A DNA stretch of 64,000 nt from Acidovorax sp. sif1233 (GCF_019218755.1 NZ_JAHUWZ010000002.1:124001-188000); one strand, 5' to 3'. Numbered from the stretch's first letter, positions 32,837 through 41,949 are shown. The notes: generated by a model not told the origin, from the letters alone. Translations and numbers: made by a program.

Positions 32837-34291
32837 TCAGGCGAGCATGTAGCCGGTCTTGACGGTGGTGTAGAACTCGGCGGCGTGGCGGCCCTGCTCG
32901 CGCGGGCCGTGGCTCGAATCCTTGCGCCCGCCGAAGGGCACGTGGAAGTCCACGCCCGCCGTGGGCAGGTTGACCATGGTCATGCCGACCACGGCATTGC
33001 GCTTGAAATGCATGGCGTGCTTGAGCGAGGTAGTGCAGATGCCCGCGCACAGGCCATAGGGCGTGTCGTTGGCCAGGGCCAGCGCATGCTCGTAGTCATC
33101 GGCGCGCAGCACGCAGGCCACGGGGCCGAAGATTTCCTCGCGGGCGATGCGGTGCTCGGGCCGGGCCAGGAACAGGGCGGGGGCCATGTAGTGGCCGGGC
33201 GTGGCGCGTTCTAGGCGCTCGCCGCCCCAGACATGCTGGGCACCCTCGCTCCGGGCGATTTCCACATAAGAGAGGTTCTGCTCCAGCTGGCCGGCATCGG
33301 CCACCGGGCCCATCTCGGTGCCGCGCTCCAGCGCGTGGCCCACCTTCAGGGCCACGAGCCGCTGGCGCAGCCGGTCTACGAAAGCGTCGTGCACGCCCGA
33401 TTCCACGATCAACCGGCTCGAAGCCGTGCAGCGCTGGCCGGTGGAGAAGTACGAGCCCTGCAGCGCGCAGTCGATGGCCTGGTCCATGTCGGCGTCGGCC
33501 AGCACCACCAGCGGGTTCTTGCCGCCCATCTCCAGCTGCACCTTGGCGCGGCGTGCCGTGGCCGACTTGAGGATACGGTCTCCGGTATCGACCGATCCCG
33601 TAAAGCTGATCGCATTCACCAGCGGGTGGTCCACCAGGGTCTGCCCGACCTCGCGGCCACTGCCCATGAGCAGGTTGAACACGCCGGCCGGCAGGCCGCA
33701 GCGGCTGATGATCTCGGCCAGGGCCCAGCCGCAGGCGGCCACCAGCTCGGCGGGCTTGAACACCACCGTGTTGCCATAGGCCAGGGCGGGGGCGATCTTC
33801 CAGGCCGGGATCGCGAACGGGAAGTTCCAGGGCGCGATGATGCCGACCACGCCCACGGGCTCGCGGGTCACGTCCACCTGCACGCCCTGGCGCACCGACG
33901 CCATGAGCTCGCCCGGGATGCGCAGCGCCTCGCCGGCAAAGAACTTGAAGATCTGGCCGGCGCGGGCCACCTCGGCCACGGCCTCGGGCAGGGTCTTGCC
34001 TTCCTCGCGGGCCAGCAGGGTGCCCAGGGCATCCTTGCGCGCCAGCAGTTCGCTGCCGATCAGGTCGAGCACGTCGGCGCGGCGCTGGGGGCTGCTCTGG
34101 CTCCAGTGGGGCAGGGCGTCGGCGGCGGCGCGGATGGCGCGCTCGGTCTGGTTGCGGTCGGCCCGGGCGTACTCGGCCACCACTTCACGGGTGTCGGAGG
34201 GATTGGTGCTCACCCCGGTGGTGGTGCCGATCTCCCAGCGCCCATTGATGAGGTGCCGGGGGGTGAGCTGCTGTGTGTCGCCGAGTTTCAT
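32837..34291 (-). CDS. Alpha-ketoglutaric semialdehyde dehydrogenase (aldehyde dehydrogenase family)
   Basis: A 484-residue NAD(P)-dependent aldehyde dehydrogenase. Asn156 (APWNFPF), Glu254 (QLEMGGKNP) and nucleophile Cys288 (STGQRCTASS) are in place. By context it performs the last step of L-arabinose oxidation, giving alpha-ketoglutarate; the fold alone would not fix the substrate. Start 34291 (MKLGDTQQL) is preferred over 34330. It is the first gene of the long minus-strand unit and divergent from the GbpR-like regulator. Confidence 0.9.
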   Translation of the reverse strand: MKLGDTQQLTPRHLINGRWEIGTTTGVSTNPSDTREVVAEYARADRNQTERAIRAAADALPHWSQSSPQRRADVLDLIGSELLARKDALGTLLAREEGKTLPEAVAEVARAGQIFKFFAGEALRIPGELMASVRQGVQVDVTREPVGVVGIIAPWNFPFAIPAWKIAPALAYGNTVVFKPAELVAACGWALAEIISRCGLPAGVFNLLMGSGREVGQTLVDHPLVNAISFTGSVDTGDRILKSATARRAKVQLEMGGKNPLVVLADADMDQAIDCALQGSYFSTGQRCTASSRLIVESGVHDAFVDRLRQRLVALKVGHALERGTEMGPVADAGQLEQNLSYVEIARSEGAQHVWGGERLERATPGHYMAPALFLARPEHRIAREEIFGPVACVLRADDYEHALALANDTPYGLCAGICTTSLKHAMHFKRNAVVGMTMVNLPTAGVDFHVPFGGRKDSSHGPREQGRHAAEFYTTVKTGYMLA

Positions 34292-34344
34292 GGGAACCTG
34301 GGAAAGAACCTTGGTGCGGATGTGCGGCAAAGTCTAAGATCGAT

Positions 34345-34360
34345 TTAGATATCAATCTAA
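34345..34360. promoter_or_regulatory. Inverted repeat between the sugar operon and its LysR regulator
   Basis: TTAGAT-ATCA-ATCTAA, a perfect 6-bp dyad in the AT-rich 118-base divergent region. A TTGACA (34369-34374) lies beside it on the plus strand. Likely binding site of the GbpR-like regulator for both directions. Confidence 0.5.
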
Positions 34361-34409
34361 TAGTTTTTTTGACAAAATACATATACGTCCACGCATTCTG
34401 GAAAACCCC

Positions 34410-35372
34410 ATGAGCACCTACAACCACTGGTTCATCCGCGCACGCCTGAAGACGCGCCAGCTGCTCTTGCTGGTGGCCCTGGCCGAGGAGGGCAACATCC
34501 ACCGCGCGGCCCAGGTGCTCAGCATGACCCAGCCGGCGGCCTCCAAGCTGCTCAAGGACCTGGAGGATGTGCTGGAGGTTTCGCTGTTCGAGCGCCTGCC
34601 GCGCGGCATGCGCCCCACCTGGTATGGCGAGACCATGATCCGCCACGCGCGCATGGCGCTGGCCAGCCTGAACCAGGCGCATGTCGAGCTGGCGGCGCTC
34701 AAGACCGGTCATTTCGGCCAGGTGGGCATCGGCGCCATCACCTCGCCGGGGCTGAGCCTGCTGCCAGCAGCCGTGGCCCTGGTCAAGCAGGAGCACCCGA
34801 GCCTGCGCATCTCGCTCGATATCGAGACCAGCCCGGTGCTGATGGACCGGCTCGAGCAGGGCAAGCTCGACATCCTGGTGGGCCGGCTGTTCGAGGAGCA
34901 CGACAAGGCCAACCTGCGCTACGAGCCGCTGAGCGAGGAACTGGTCTGCGCCATGACCCGCCCGGGCCACCCCCTGCTGGGTGTGCCGGGCCTGGCCCTG
35001 CGTGACGTGCTGGCCGCGGGCTGGATCGTGCCGCCCGCGGGCAGCGTGCTGCGGCACCGCTTCGACCTGATGTTCCAGCAGGAGGGGCTGGCGCCGCCGG
35101 TCAACGTGGTGGAGACCGCGGCCCTGCTGTTCATGACGCGCATGCTGCAGCAAAGCGACATGATCGCCGTGGTGGGGGCCGACGTGGCGCACTACTACGC
35201 ATCGCACGGCATGGTGTCGATCCTGCCGCTGGCCATGCCCTGCCATATGGACGCCTTCGGCATCATCACCCGCAGCGACCGCCTGCTGTCGCCCGCCGCC
35301 AAGGTGATGATGAAAGCGCTCAAGCAGACCAGCCTGGTGCAGTACGGGCGCCGGCTGGAAGCGGGAGACTGA
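34410..35372 (+). CDS. GbpR-like LysR-type regulator of sugar catabolism
   Basis: A 320-residue LysR regulator. HTH at about residues 20-50 (GNIHRAAQVLSMTQPAASKL). It resembles GbpR of Agrobacterium/Azospirillum, which controls chvE-type sugar uptake: RHARMALASLNQAHVELAAL and LDILVGRLFEEHD are matching blocks as I recall them. It is divergent from the ALDH-ytfQ-chvE unit and shares a dyad operator with it. Effector likely galactose, arabinose or fucose (inference). Confidence 0.88.
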   Translation: MSTYNHWFIRARLKTRQLLLLVALAEEGNIHRAAQVLSMTQPAASKLLKDLEDVLEVSLFERLPRGMRPTWYGETMIRHARMALASLNQAHVELAALKTGHFGQVGIGAITSPGLSLLPAAVALVKQEHPSLRISLDIETSPVLMDRLEQGKLDILVGRLFEEHDKANLRYEPLSEELVCAMTRPGHPLLGVPGLALRDVLAAGWIVPPAGSVLRHRFDLMFQQEGLAPPVNVVETAALLFMTRMLQQSDMIAVVGADVAHYYASHGMVSILPLAMPCHMDAFGIITRSDRLLSPAAKVMMKALKQTSLVQYGRRLEAGD

Positions 35373-35416
35373 GCGTGCTTCCCTGTCGGAGCTTGTGCTT
35401 GTCGGTGCCGCTCGAT

Positions 35417-35538
35417 ACTGGCGCGGCATAGGCCAGGACCGCCGCGCAAGGGCCGCCCCGCCGCGCTGGCGGTGTCCCCCTTCCCGAATGGCGCAGCCAT
35501 TCGAGAGAAGGGGGAAGGCGCGAAGCGACTCAGGGGGA
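35417..35538 (-). repeat. Family A intergenic repeat, copy A7
   Basis: Minus strand: ATCCCCCTGAGTCGCTTCGC next to the dehydrogenase stop, a variable hairpin CGAATGGCTGCGCCATTCG, GGGCGGCCCTTGCGCGGCGG, ending CCGCGCCAGT. It lies between convergent genes and is oriented with the minus-strand one. Confidence 0.88.
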
Positions 35539-35547
35539 TGGTCCGAA

Positions 35548-36345
35548 TCACACCCAGCCGGCGTCGACCTTGAATTCCTGCGCGGTGCACATCGCGGCAT
35601 CGTCGGACGCCAGGAACAGCACCATGCGCGCGATGTCGTGCGGGCGCAGCTTGTCGGGCAGGCACTGGTTGCGCGCCAGTTCCTTCTCGCCCTCCGCGTC
35701 GAGCCAGAGCTTGATCTGGCGCTCGGTCATCACCCAGCCGGGCGACACGGTGTTGATGCGGATGCGGTCCTGGCCGAGCGTGCGCGCCAGGCCCCGCGTG
35801 AGCCCGTTCACCGACGACTTGGCAATGGCATAGCAGGGGTAGCCCGCGCCCTTGCCCTGCCAGCCCGTGGAGCCCAGGTTGACCACCGAGCCCGCGCCCA
35901 GGCGGCGCATGCCGGGCACCACGGCCTGGATGGCGAAGAAGGCGGGGCGCTCGTTGATGGCCATGCGCTCGTCGTAGTAGTCGGGCGTCACGGATTCCAG
36001 CGTGTGGCGGTCGTCGCTGGCCACGTTGTTGACCAGCACCGAGAAGTCGCCCTGGGCGGCGGCGGCCTGGGCAATGGCCGCCTGCAGCGCGGCGATGTCG
36101 CGCACGTCGCACACCTGCCACCAGGGTCGGGCATGGCCCGCGTCGGCGATCTGCTGGGCCAGCGCCTCGCTGGCTTCGCGCGCCACGTCCACGAAGGCCA
36201 CGCGCGCACCCTGTTCGGCGAACGCCGCGACGATGGCCGCGCCGATGCCGCTGCCCCCGCCCGTGACGAAGACCGATCGGCCTTGCAGGCTGGGAAAGTG
36301 GGCGAGCGTGGCGGGCTGGGAGGGGATATGGATATCAGTTGTCAT
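35548..36345 (-). CDS. SDR-type sugar 1-dehydrogenase (galactose/arabinose/xylose type)
   Basis: A 265-residue classical SDR. Cofactor motif TGGGSGIG (28-35), NNVASDDRH (106-114) and catalytic Ser159, Tyr172 and Lys176 (CYAIAK) are present. NN-x3-DDRH and the C-terminal FLASDDAAMCTAQEFKVDAG recall Caulobacter xylose dehydrogenase. It would oxidise an aldose to its lactone for the adjacent lactonase. Start ATG at 36345 in the 113-base divergent region with the lactonase gene. Exact sugar inferred from the locus. Confidence 0.88.
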   Translation of the reverse strand: MTTDIHIPSQPATLAHFPSLQGRSVFVTGGGSGIGAAIVAAFAEQGARVAFVDVAREASEALAQQIADAGHARPWWQVCDVRDIAALQAAIAQAAAAQGDFSVLVNNVASDDRHTLESVTPDYYDERMAINERPAFFAIQAVVPGMRRLGAGSVVNLGSTGWQGKGAGYPCYAIAKSSVNGLTRGLARTLGQDRIRINTVSPGWVMTERQIKLWLDAEGEKELARNQCLPDKLRPHDIARMVLFLASDDAAMCTAQEFKVDAGWV

Positions 36346-36458
36346 TGCAATTTGTATATCGAAAAATTCCAAAAATAATCATTCCATGCATCAATTGACG
36401 TTGATAAGATGCCCGGCGTCAAGAGGCAGGCAGGTAAACAACAAACAGGAGACAAGCT

Positions 36459-37406
36459 TTGAGCAACCAGAGTCCCATGGCAGCGTCCGCTGCGTCGCGA
36501 TTTCCCGTCCCCAGCCCCACGGGGCCCCTGCGCTGCGTGGTCGAAGCCGATGCGCAGCTGGGGGAGGGGCTTGTATGGTCCGTGCGTGAGCAGGTGGTGT
36601 ATTGGCTGGACATCCTGGGCTGCCGCCTGTACCGGTGGGACCCGGCCACGGGGGAGCGCGGGCAGTGGCGCTTCGACGAAGAGATCTCGGCCCTGGCCGA
36701 GCGCCGGGACGCGCCCGGCCTCATCATCACCCTGCGGCGCGGCTTCGCGCTGTTCGACCCGGCCACCGACAGCGCCCCGCACTACCTGCACCAGCCCGCG
36801 GCCGAGCTGCCGGGCAACCGCTTCAATGACGGCAAGTGCGACGCGCAGGGCCGCTTCTGGGGCGGCAGCATGGACTTTGATTGCCAGCTGCCCACCGGCG
36901 CGCTCTACCGCTACGACCCCGACGGCCGCTGCACGCGCCATGACGAGGGCTTCGTGGTGACCAACGGGCCCACCTGGGCCCTGGTGGAGGGCCGACAGTG
37001 CCTGTACTTCAACGATACGCTCAGCTCCATCACCTGGCGCTACGACTTCGATGCGGCCGCAGGCACCGTGTCGCACAAGCAGGTGTGGAAACGCTTCAGT
37101 GCCGAGGACGGCCTGCCCGACGGCATGACCACGGACGCCCTGGGCCGCCTCTGGATCGCCCACTGGGGCGGCCACTGCGTGACCTGCCACGACCCCGAGA
37201 CGGCCGAGGAACTGGGCCGTGTGGTGCTGCCCGCGAGCCAGGTCACCACCTGCGCCTTTGGGGGCGCGGACCTGCGCACGCTGTTCATCACCACCGCGCG
37301 GGTCGGCCTCACGCCCGAGCAGCTCGCTGCACAGCCGCTGGCCGGCAGCGTGTTTGCCATCGAGATCGACAGCCCCGGCGTGCCCGCCCATCTGTTCGGT
37401 GGCTGA
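36459..37406 (+). CDS. SMP-30/gluconolactonase family sugar lactonase
   Basis: A 315-residue six-bladed propeller lactonase. Metal-site blocks are visible: GEGLVW (Glu36), RFNDGKCDAQGRFW, TNGPTW and LPDGMTTDALGRLWIA. TTG at 36459 is chosen because CAGGAGACAAGC sits at ideal spacing; the ATG at 36477 has none. It opens galactono- or arabinono-lactone made by the divergent dehydrogenase. Cytosolic, no signal peptide. Confidence 0.9.
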   Translation: MSNQSPMAASAASRFPVPSPTGPLRCVVEADAQLGEGLVWSVREQVVYWLDILGCRLYRWDPATGERGQWRFDEEISALAERRDAPGLIITLRRGFALFDPATDSAPHYLHQPAAELPGNRFNDGKCDAQGRFWGGSMDFDCQLPTGALYRYDPDGRCTRHDEGFVVTNGPTWALVEGRQCLYFNDTLSSITWRYDFDAAAGTVSHKQVWKRFSAEDGLPDGMTTDALGRLWIAHWGGHCVTCHDPETAEELGRVVLPASQVTTCAFGGADLRTLFITTARVGLTPEQLAAQPLAGSVFAIEIDSPGVPAHLFGG

Positions 37407-37428
37407 CCTCCTTCATGAAAGCACGTGC

Positions 37429-38355
37429 ATGAACGATTCCACCACCCACCCCATCACCTGGTTGAGCCACGCGGGCCAGCACCTGGGGCTGGTCCCCTCG
37501 CTGGGCGGCAGCGTGGCCGCCTGGCAGATCGACGACCCCCGGCAGCCCGGCGGCCGGATTGACCTCTGGCGCCCCTGGGACGGGGCCACGCCCGATCTGT
37601 ACAAGATGGCCTCCTTCGCCATGGTGCCCTGGTCCAACCGCATCAGCGGCGGCGGCTTCACGCACGCCGGGCAGTTCCATCCCGTGCGGCCCAACCGCGC
37701 TGGCGAGCCGTACCCCATCCACGGCGATGGCTGGCTGCAGCCCTGGGAGATGACCCAGCCCGCGCCCGACACGCTGCAGATGCAGCTGCGCTCCGAGCGC
37801 TTTGACGGCAACCCCTACGAGTACGAGTGCGTGCAGACCTTCCGGCTGGTGGAGGGCGGCCTGGACCAGTCGGTACAGGTGCGGCACCTGGGCGCACAGC
37901 CGCTGCCCTACGGCCTGGGCCTGCACCCCTGGTTTCCGCGCACGCCCGGCACGCGCATCACGGCGCCGGTGCAGGGCGTGTGGCTGTGTGGCGACGACCC
38001 TTTGCCCACGGAGCACACGCAGCAGTTTCCGCCTGGCTGGGACTTGAACAGCGGCGCTCCCGCCAACGGCGGCCTGATCGACAACGCCTACACCGGCTGG
38101 GGTGGCACCGCGCAGATCGACTGGCCCGAGCGCGGGCTGCGCCTTACCGCCCACATGCCAGACTTTGACAAGGACGGCGGCGCGGCCCACCACTACTGCC
38201 TGGTGTACCGCCCGCCGCAGGGCCCGGCGTTCTGCTTTGAGCCCATCACCCAGCCCATCGATGCTTTCCACCAACCGGGCCAGCCCGGCCTGCGCAGCTT
38301 GGCGCAGGGCGAGGTGCTGGCGATGAACGTGTCGTGGCGGTACGGGGCGTTGTGA
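37429..38355 (+). CDS. Aldose 1-epimerase (mutarotase) family protein
   Basis: A 308-residue galactose mutarotase-like protein. NRISGGGF, IHGDGWLQPWEM, LGLHPWFPR and FCFEPITQPIDAFH hold the conserved His and Glu residues. It interconverts sugar anomers so the dehydrogenase sees the right one. It lies 22 bases after the lactonase gene in the same orientation, so it probably shares its mRNA. Confidence 0.9.
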   Translation: MNDSTTHPITWLSHAGQHLGLVPSLGGSVAAWQIDDPRQPGGRIDLWRPWDGATPDLYKMASFAMVPWSNRISGGGFTHAGQFHPVRPNRAGEPYPIHGDGWLQPWEMTQPAPDTLQMQLRSERFDGNPYEYECVQTFRLVEGGLDQSVQVRHLGAQPLPYGLGLHPWFPRTPGTRITAPVQGVWLCGDDPLPTEHTQQFPPGWDLNSGAPANGGLIDNAYTGWGGTAQIDWPERGLRLTAHMPDFDKDGGAAHHYCLVYRPPQGPAFCFEPITQPIDAFHQPGQPGLRSLAQGEVLAMNVSWRYGAL

Positions 38356-38389
38356 GCGCCCCGGCGGGCGCCCCAGAAGTGGGTTTGTA

Positions 38390-38449
38390 GCTAAATCAGC
38401 CGGTAGCGCTAGTGAATCATGCGCTGGCAGCTATTAAATCGATAGTGAA
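38390..38449 (+). repeat. Family B intergenic repeat, copy B4
   Basis: TAGCTAAATCAGCCGGTAGC..., hairpin AGCGCtagtgaatcatGCGCT, then GGCAGCTATTAAATCGATAG. It lies between the convergent mutarotase and rhodanese genes. Confidence 0.75.
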
Positions 38450-40054
38450 TCAGATCACCCGGAACCCGTGGGTGCCGTCGCGCCCCAGTTGTTCCACCAG
38501 CCCGAACTCCCAGTCCAGGTAGGCCTGCATCGCCTCGCGCGGGCTGTCGGTGCCTTCGTACGGGCGGCGGTAGCGGTCGATGCGCGGCGAGGCCAGGCGC
38601 GTCTCGCCATGCTCCAGCGGCAGGCCCTGGGCGATCCAGGCCAGCGTGCCACCCTCCAGCACCACCACCTCGGCACCACCCGTCAGGCGGGCCAGGTCCT
38701 GCGCGGCATAGCGGGCCAGCAGGCTGCTGCCGCAGGTGAGCACATAGCGCTGCGCGCGCGGGATGGACTGCACGGCCTGCGCGAGCTGTGAGCGGATCAC
38801 GAACCACGCGCCGGGGATGTGGCGCAGCGTGTAGTTGGCGCTGGTGGTCAGGTCCAGCACGGCCGTGTGGTCGGCGCCGCCGTCTTGCAGCCAGGCCGCC
38901 AGGTGGGCGGGGGTGGCCCAGGCGATGGGGCCTTCGGGTTCGGGCACGGTGTTGGCCACGGCGCCGGTCTCGCTGAAATCCGCCGGCTGCGCGCCGTCGA
39001 GCACCCACACTTCCCAGCCCATCTGGGCCAGCCACGATGCGCTCATGTTGGCGCGCACGCCGTCGTCGTCCACCAGCACCAGGCGCGCGCCGCGCACGGC
39101 GGCCGTGTGGTCGGTCTCCTGCACCAGCTGGCCGCCGGGGGTGTTGCGAAAGCCGGGCAGGTGGCCGGCCGCGAACTCCTCGGGCGTGCGCACGTCCAGC
39201 AGGTAGGTGGTGCGGCCGGCCTCGGCCGCGAAGCGGGCCAGGTCGCCGGCCTGGGCGCGCTGCACGCGGGCCCGGTCGGCCACGTTGCGCGCCTGTTGCG
39301 GTGCCTGATTGCGGTCGATGTGCACGGCGGGGTCGAAGCGTCGGCTGGCGCCGCGTTCCAGCGTCTGCCCGGCCAGCAGCCAGCCGATGGTGCCGTTGCG
39401 CAGCGCGGCCACGGGGTTGGGGATGCCCGCGTTCACCAGCGACTGCGTGCCGATGATGCTGCGCGTGCGGCCCGCGCAGTTCACGATGATCTGCGTGGCC
39501 GGGTTGGGCGCGAGCGCCTGCGCGCGCAGCACCAGCTCGGCGCCGGGCACGCTCACGCCGGTGGGGATGTTCATGGTGTGGTACTCGTCGTAGCGGCGCG
39601 CGTCCAGTACCACCACGTCGGCCCGGGCGTCGATGAGCGCCTGCACTTCTTCAGCCGCCAGCGAGGGCGTGTGGCGCTCGGCCTCCACCAGCTCGCCGAA
39701 GGACTTGCTGGGCACGTTCACGTCGATGAACAGCTCGCCCCCGGCATCGCGCCAGCCCTGCAGGCCGCGCGCCAGCAGGGTCACACGGGTGTAGCCCAGC
39801 TGCTGGAGCGTGCGTGCCGCGGGTTCGGCCAGGCCCTCGCCATCGTCGTAGACCACGATGAGGGTGTCGCGGCGGGGAATGCGCGCGAAGGCTTCCAGCT
39901 CGATCTTGCTGGCCGGCAGGTTGGCGGCGAACAGCGGGTGGCCCTGGGCATAGGGGTCTTCCTCGCGCACGTCGAGCAGGGCGATTTCCTCGCGGGCGAG
40001 CAGGGCCTCGCGGACCTGGAGGACGGAAGTCTCTGGAATGGTGGAAGCAGTCAT
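38450..40054 (-). CDS. Four-domain rhodanese-like sulfurtransferase
   Basis: A 534-residue protein with four rhodanese domains in tandem (about 10-115, 130-245, 270-365, 375-490). Domain 2 has an active-site Cys193 (VNCAGRTRS) and domain 4 Cys441 (LTCGSSLLA). In domains 1 and 3 the loop has Asp instead (VYDDGEG, VDDDGVR), so they are probably inactive. Rhodaneses move sulfane sulfur between thiosulfate, glutathione persulfide and thiols. It follows a cysteine dioxygenase family gene by 31 bases, so a role in disposing of reduced sulfur is likely. No signal peptide. Confidence 0.88.
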   Translation of the reverse strand: MTASTIPETSVLQVREALLAREEIALLDVREEDPYAQGHPLFAANLPASKIELEAFARIPRRDTLIVVYDDGEGLAEPAARTLQQLGYTRVTLLARGLQGWRDAGGELFIDVNVPSKSFGELVEAERHTPSLAAEEVQALIDARADVVVLDARRYDEYHTMNIPTGVSVPGAELVLRAQALAPNPATQIIVNCAGRTRSIIGTQSLVNAGIPNPVAALRNGTIGWLLAGQTLERGASRRFDPAVHIDRNQAPQQARNVADRARVQRAQAGDLARFAAEAGRTTYLLDVRTPEEFAAGHLPGFRNTPGGQLVQETDHTAAVRGARLVLVDDDGVRANMSASWLAQMGWEVWVLDGAQPADFSETGAVANTVPEPEGPIAWATPAHLAAWLQDGGADHTAVLDLTTSANYTLRHIPGAWFVIRSQLAQAVQSIPRAQRYVLTCGSSLLARYAAQDLARLTGGAEVVVLEGGTLAWIAQGLPLEHGETRLASPRIDRYRRPYEGTDSPREAMQAYLDWEFGLVEQLGRDGTHGFRVI

Positions 40055-40085
40055 GGGGAAATCGTACGGGTCTTGGAAAACAGGT

Positions 40086-40802
40086 TCAGGCCGAGGGCGC
40101 CGGGCTGCGGGACAGGTCCCAGATGTTCGGAAGCGTCGCGTTGCTGTAGCCCGAGATGAAGGGCTTGGCCGTGCCGTCTTCCAGGTACACGCTGCGTTGC
40201 ACGGCGCCGATGTTGGCGCCATACACGTGGATGCTGATGGAGGTCTGGCCCTCCCACGCATTGCTCACCCGGTGCACGTCGCCGATGGTGGGCGACACGG
40301 CATCGACATCGCCGGGCCGCAGCCGGTGCGGTGCGCCCTCTGGCGCCCAGCGCCCATCGGCGGTGCGGGCGAATGCCTGCGAATCTTCGGCGCCGCGCAG
40401 CATGCCGATCAGGCCCCACACCGTGTGGTCGTGGATGGGCGTGGCCTGGCCCGGGCCCCACACAAAGCTCACCACCGAGAAGCGGCCCAGCGCATCGGCA
40501 TGCAGCAGGTACTGCTGGTAGCGGTCGGGGTTCGGCTGCGCAAACGCGGCCGGCAGCCAGTCGTCGTGGGCCACCAGGGCGCCCAGCAGGGCGCCGCCGC
40601 GCGCCAGCAATTCTGGCTCCGGCGGCGTACTTTCCACCAGCGCGGCCAGTTGCTGCACGAAGTGGCGCAGGCGGGCGGTGTCGGGCGCTGTGGACGTTGG
40701 TGTCGCGCACGAGGCGGGCTGCGGCAGGGCCATGGGGGCGAGGGCATTCATGCGCTGTATTGCACCAGTGTCCGGCGCGGGGGTGTGTGGAATCTTTTGC
40801 AT
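40086..40802 (-). CDS. Cysteine dioxygenase family (thiol dioxygenase)
   Basis: A 238-residue cupin. The 3-His iron site is seen as His124 and His126 (TPIHDHTVWG) and His177 (IGDVHRVSN). Relatives oxidise cysteine or 3-mercaptopropionate to the sulfinate; which thiol is used cannot be settled here. Start 40802 is selected by GGAG six bases upstream; the ATG at 40808 would be too close to it. It is cotranscribed with the rhodanese gene and divergent from an ABC transporter operon. Confidence 0.88.
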   Translation of the reverse strand: MQKIPHTPAPDTGAIQRMNALAPMALPQPASCATPTSTAPDTARLRHFVQQLAALVESTPPEPELLARGGALLGALVAHDDWLPAAFAQPNPDRYQQYLLHADALGRFSVVSFVWGPGQATPIHDHTVWGLIGMLRGAEDSQAFARTADGRWAPEGAPHRLRPGDVDAVSPTIGDVHRVSNAWEGQTSISIHVYGANIGAVQRSVYLEDGTAKPFISGYSNATLPNIWDLSRSPAPSA

Positions 40803-40881
40803 ATGCATCTCCGTTTTTCTTCGTTCTCTTTTGGTGCCCGTGCGCATGCAATGCGGTCAGCGGGCTGCGGATGCGCGGCCA

Positions 40882-40902
40882 TTTTGTCTTTTTCACACAA
40901 AA
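40882..40902. promoter_or_regulatory. Dyad in the divergent region before the transporter operon
   Basis: TTTTGT-N9-ACAAAA lies 11 bases before the ATG at 40913. It could be an operator or simply AT-rich promoter sequence. Confidence 0.25.
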
Positions 40903-40912
40903 GGTGCAGGGC

Positions 40913-41941
40913 ATGAACAACAAGGGTCAGATTCTGGGTGGGGGAGAAGCGCGCTGGTCGCGCCGGCAGTTGCTGCGGGCCACGGGCGCGGCCACGGTGG
41001 TGGGCGCCTCGGGCGTGGTGGGCAGCCACGTGCTGGCCGCCGGCAAGCTGCGCGAGGTGAAGCTGGCGTGGAACGCCAATGCCATCTGCCTGTCGGCCGC
41101 CCCGGTGGCGATCGAGCGTGGCATCTTCGAAAAGCACGGCCTCAAGGTCGAGCTGGTCAACTTCGCCGGTTCCACCGACCAGCTGCTGGAGACCATCGCC
41201 ACCTCCAAGGCCGACGCCGGCCTGGGCATGGTGCACCGCTGGATCAAGCCGCTGGAGTCGGGCTTCGACGTGAAGCTGGTGGGCAGCTCGCACGGCGGCT
41301 GCTCGCGCCTGGTGGGCTACGAAGCGGCGGGCGTGACCAGCCTGCAAAAGCTCAAGGGCAAGACCATTGCTGTGTCGGACCTCAACAGCCCGGGCAAGAA
41401 CTTCTTCTCGGTGCTGCTCACCAAGGCCGGCCTGAACCCCGAAAAGGACGTGACATGGCGCCAGTTCCCCGGCGACATGCTGGGCCTGGCCGTGGAAAAG
41501 GGCGAGGCCCAGGCCATTGCCGACGGCGACCCCAACCTGCTGCTGATCCAGCGCCGCACCAAGGGTCTGGTGGACCTGGCCTCCAACCTCTCGGGCGAGT
41601 ACGCGGCCAAGACCTGCTGCGTGCTCGGCGTGAGCGGCGCCCTGGTACGCAACGACAAGGGCACGGCCGCGGCCCTCACGCGCGCCATCATCGAGGCCTC
41701 GGACTTCGTGGCCGACAACCCGAACGAGACGGCGCGCATCTTCAGCCCTTACTCCAAGGTGCCGCAGGACGACCTGCGCGCCGTGCTGGGCACGCTCACG
41801 CACCGCAGCCACCCCGTGGGCACGGCGCTGCGCCAGGAGATCGAGTTCTACGCGCGCGACTTCAAGCTGGTGGGGGTGCTCAAGCCCTCCACCGATCCCG
41901 CACGTTTCGCCGCCCACGTGCATGCCGACGTGCTGGCCTGA
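40913..41941 (+). CDS. ABC transporter binding protein (NMT1/SsuA-TauA-like)
   Basis: A 342-residue periplasmic protein with a twin-arginine-like signal (WSRRQLLRATGAATVVG, cleavage near VLAAG). The mature part (REVKLAWNANAICLSAAPVA, NFAGSTDQLLETIATSKADA) belongs to the NitT/TauT class. It is the first gene of a binding protein-permease-ATPase-cytochrome set, opposite the thiol dioxygenase. Ligand unknown; an organosulfur compound is the natural guess from context. Confidence 0.85.
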   Translation: MNNKGQILGGGEARWSRRQLLRATGAATVVGASGVVGSHVLAAGKLREVKLAWNANAICLSAAPVAIERGIFEKHGLKVELVNFAGSTDQLLETIATSKADAGLGMVHRWIKPLESGFDVKLVGSSHGGCSRLVGYEAAGVTSLQKLKGKTIAVSDLNSPGKNFFSVLLTKAGLNPEKDVTWRQFPGDMLGLAVEKGEAQAIADGDPNLLLIQRRTKGLVDLASNLSGEYAAKTCCVLGVSGALVRNDKGTAAALTRAIIEASDFVADNPNETARIFSPYSKVPQDDLRAVLGTLTHRSHPVGTALRQEIEFYARDFKLVGVLKPSTDPARFAAHVHADVLA

Positions 41942-41949
41942 AGTGACGC

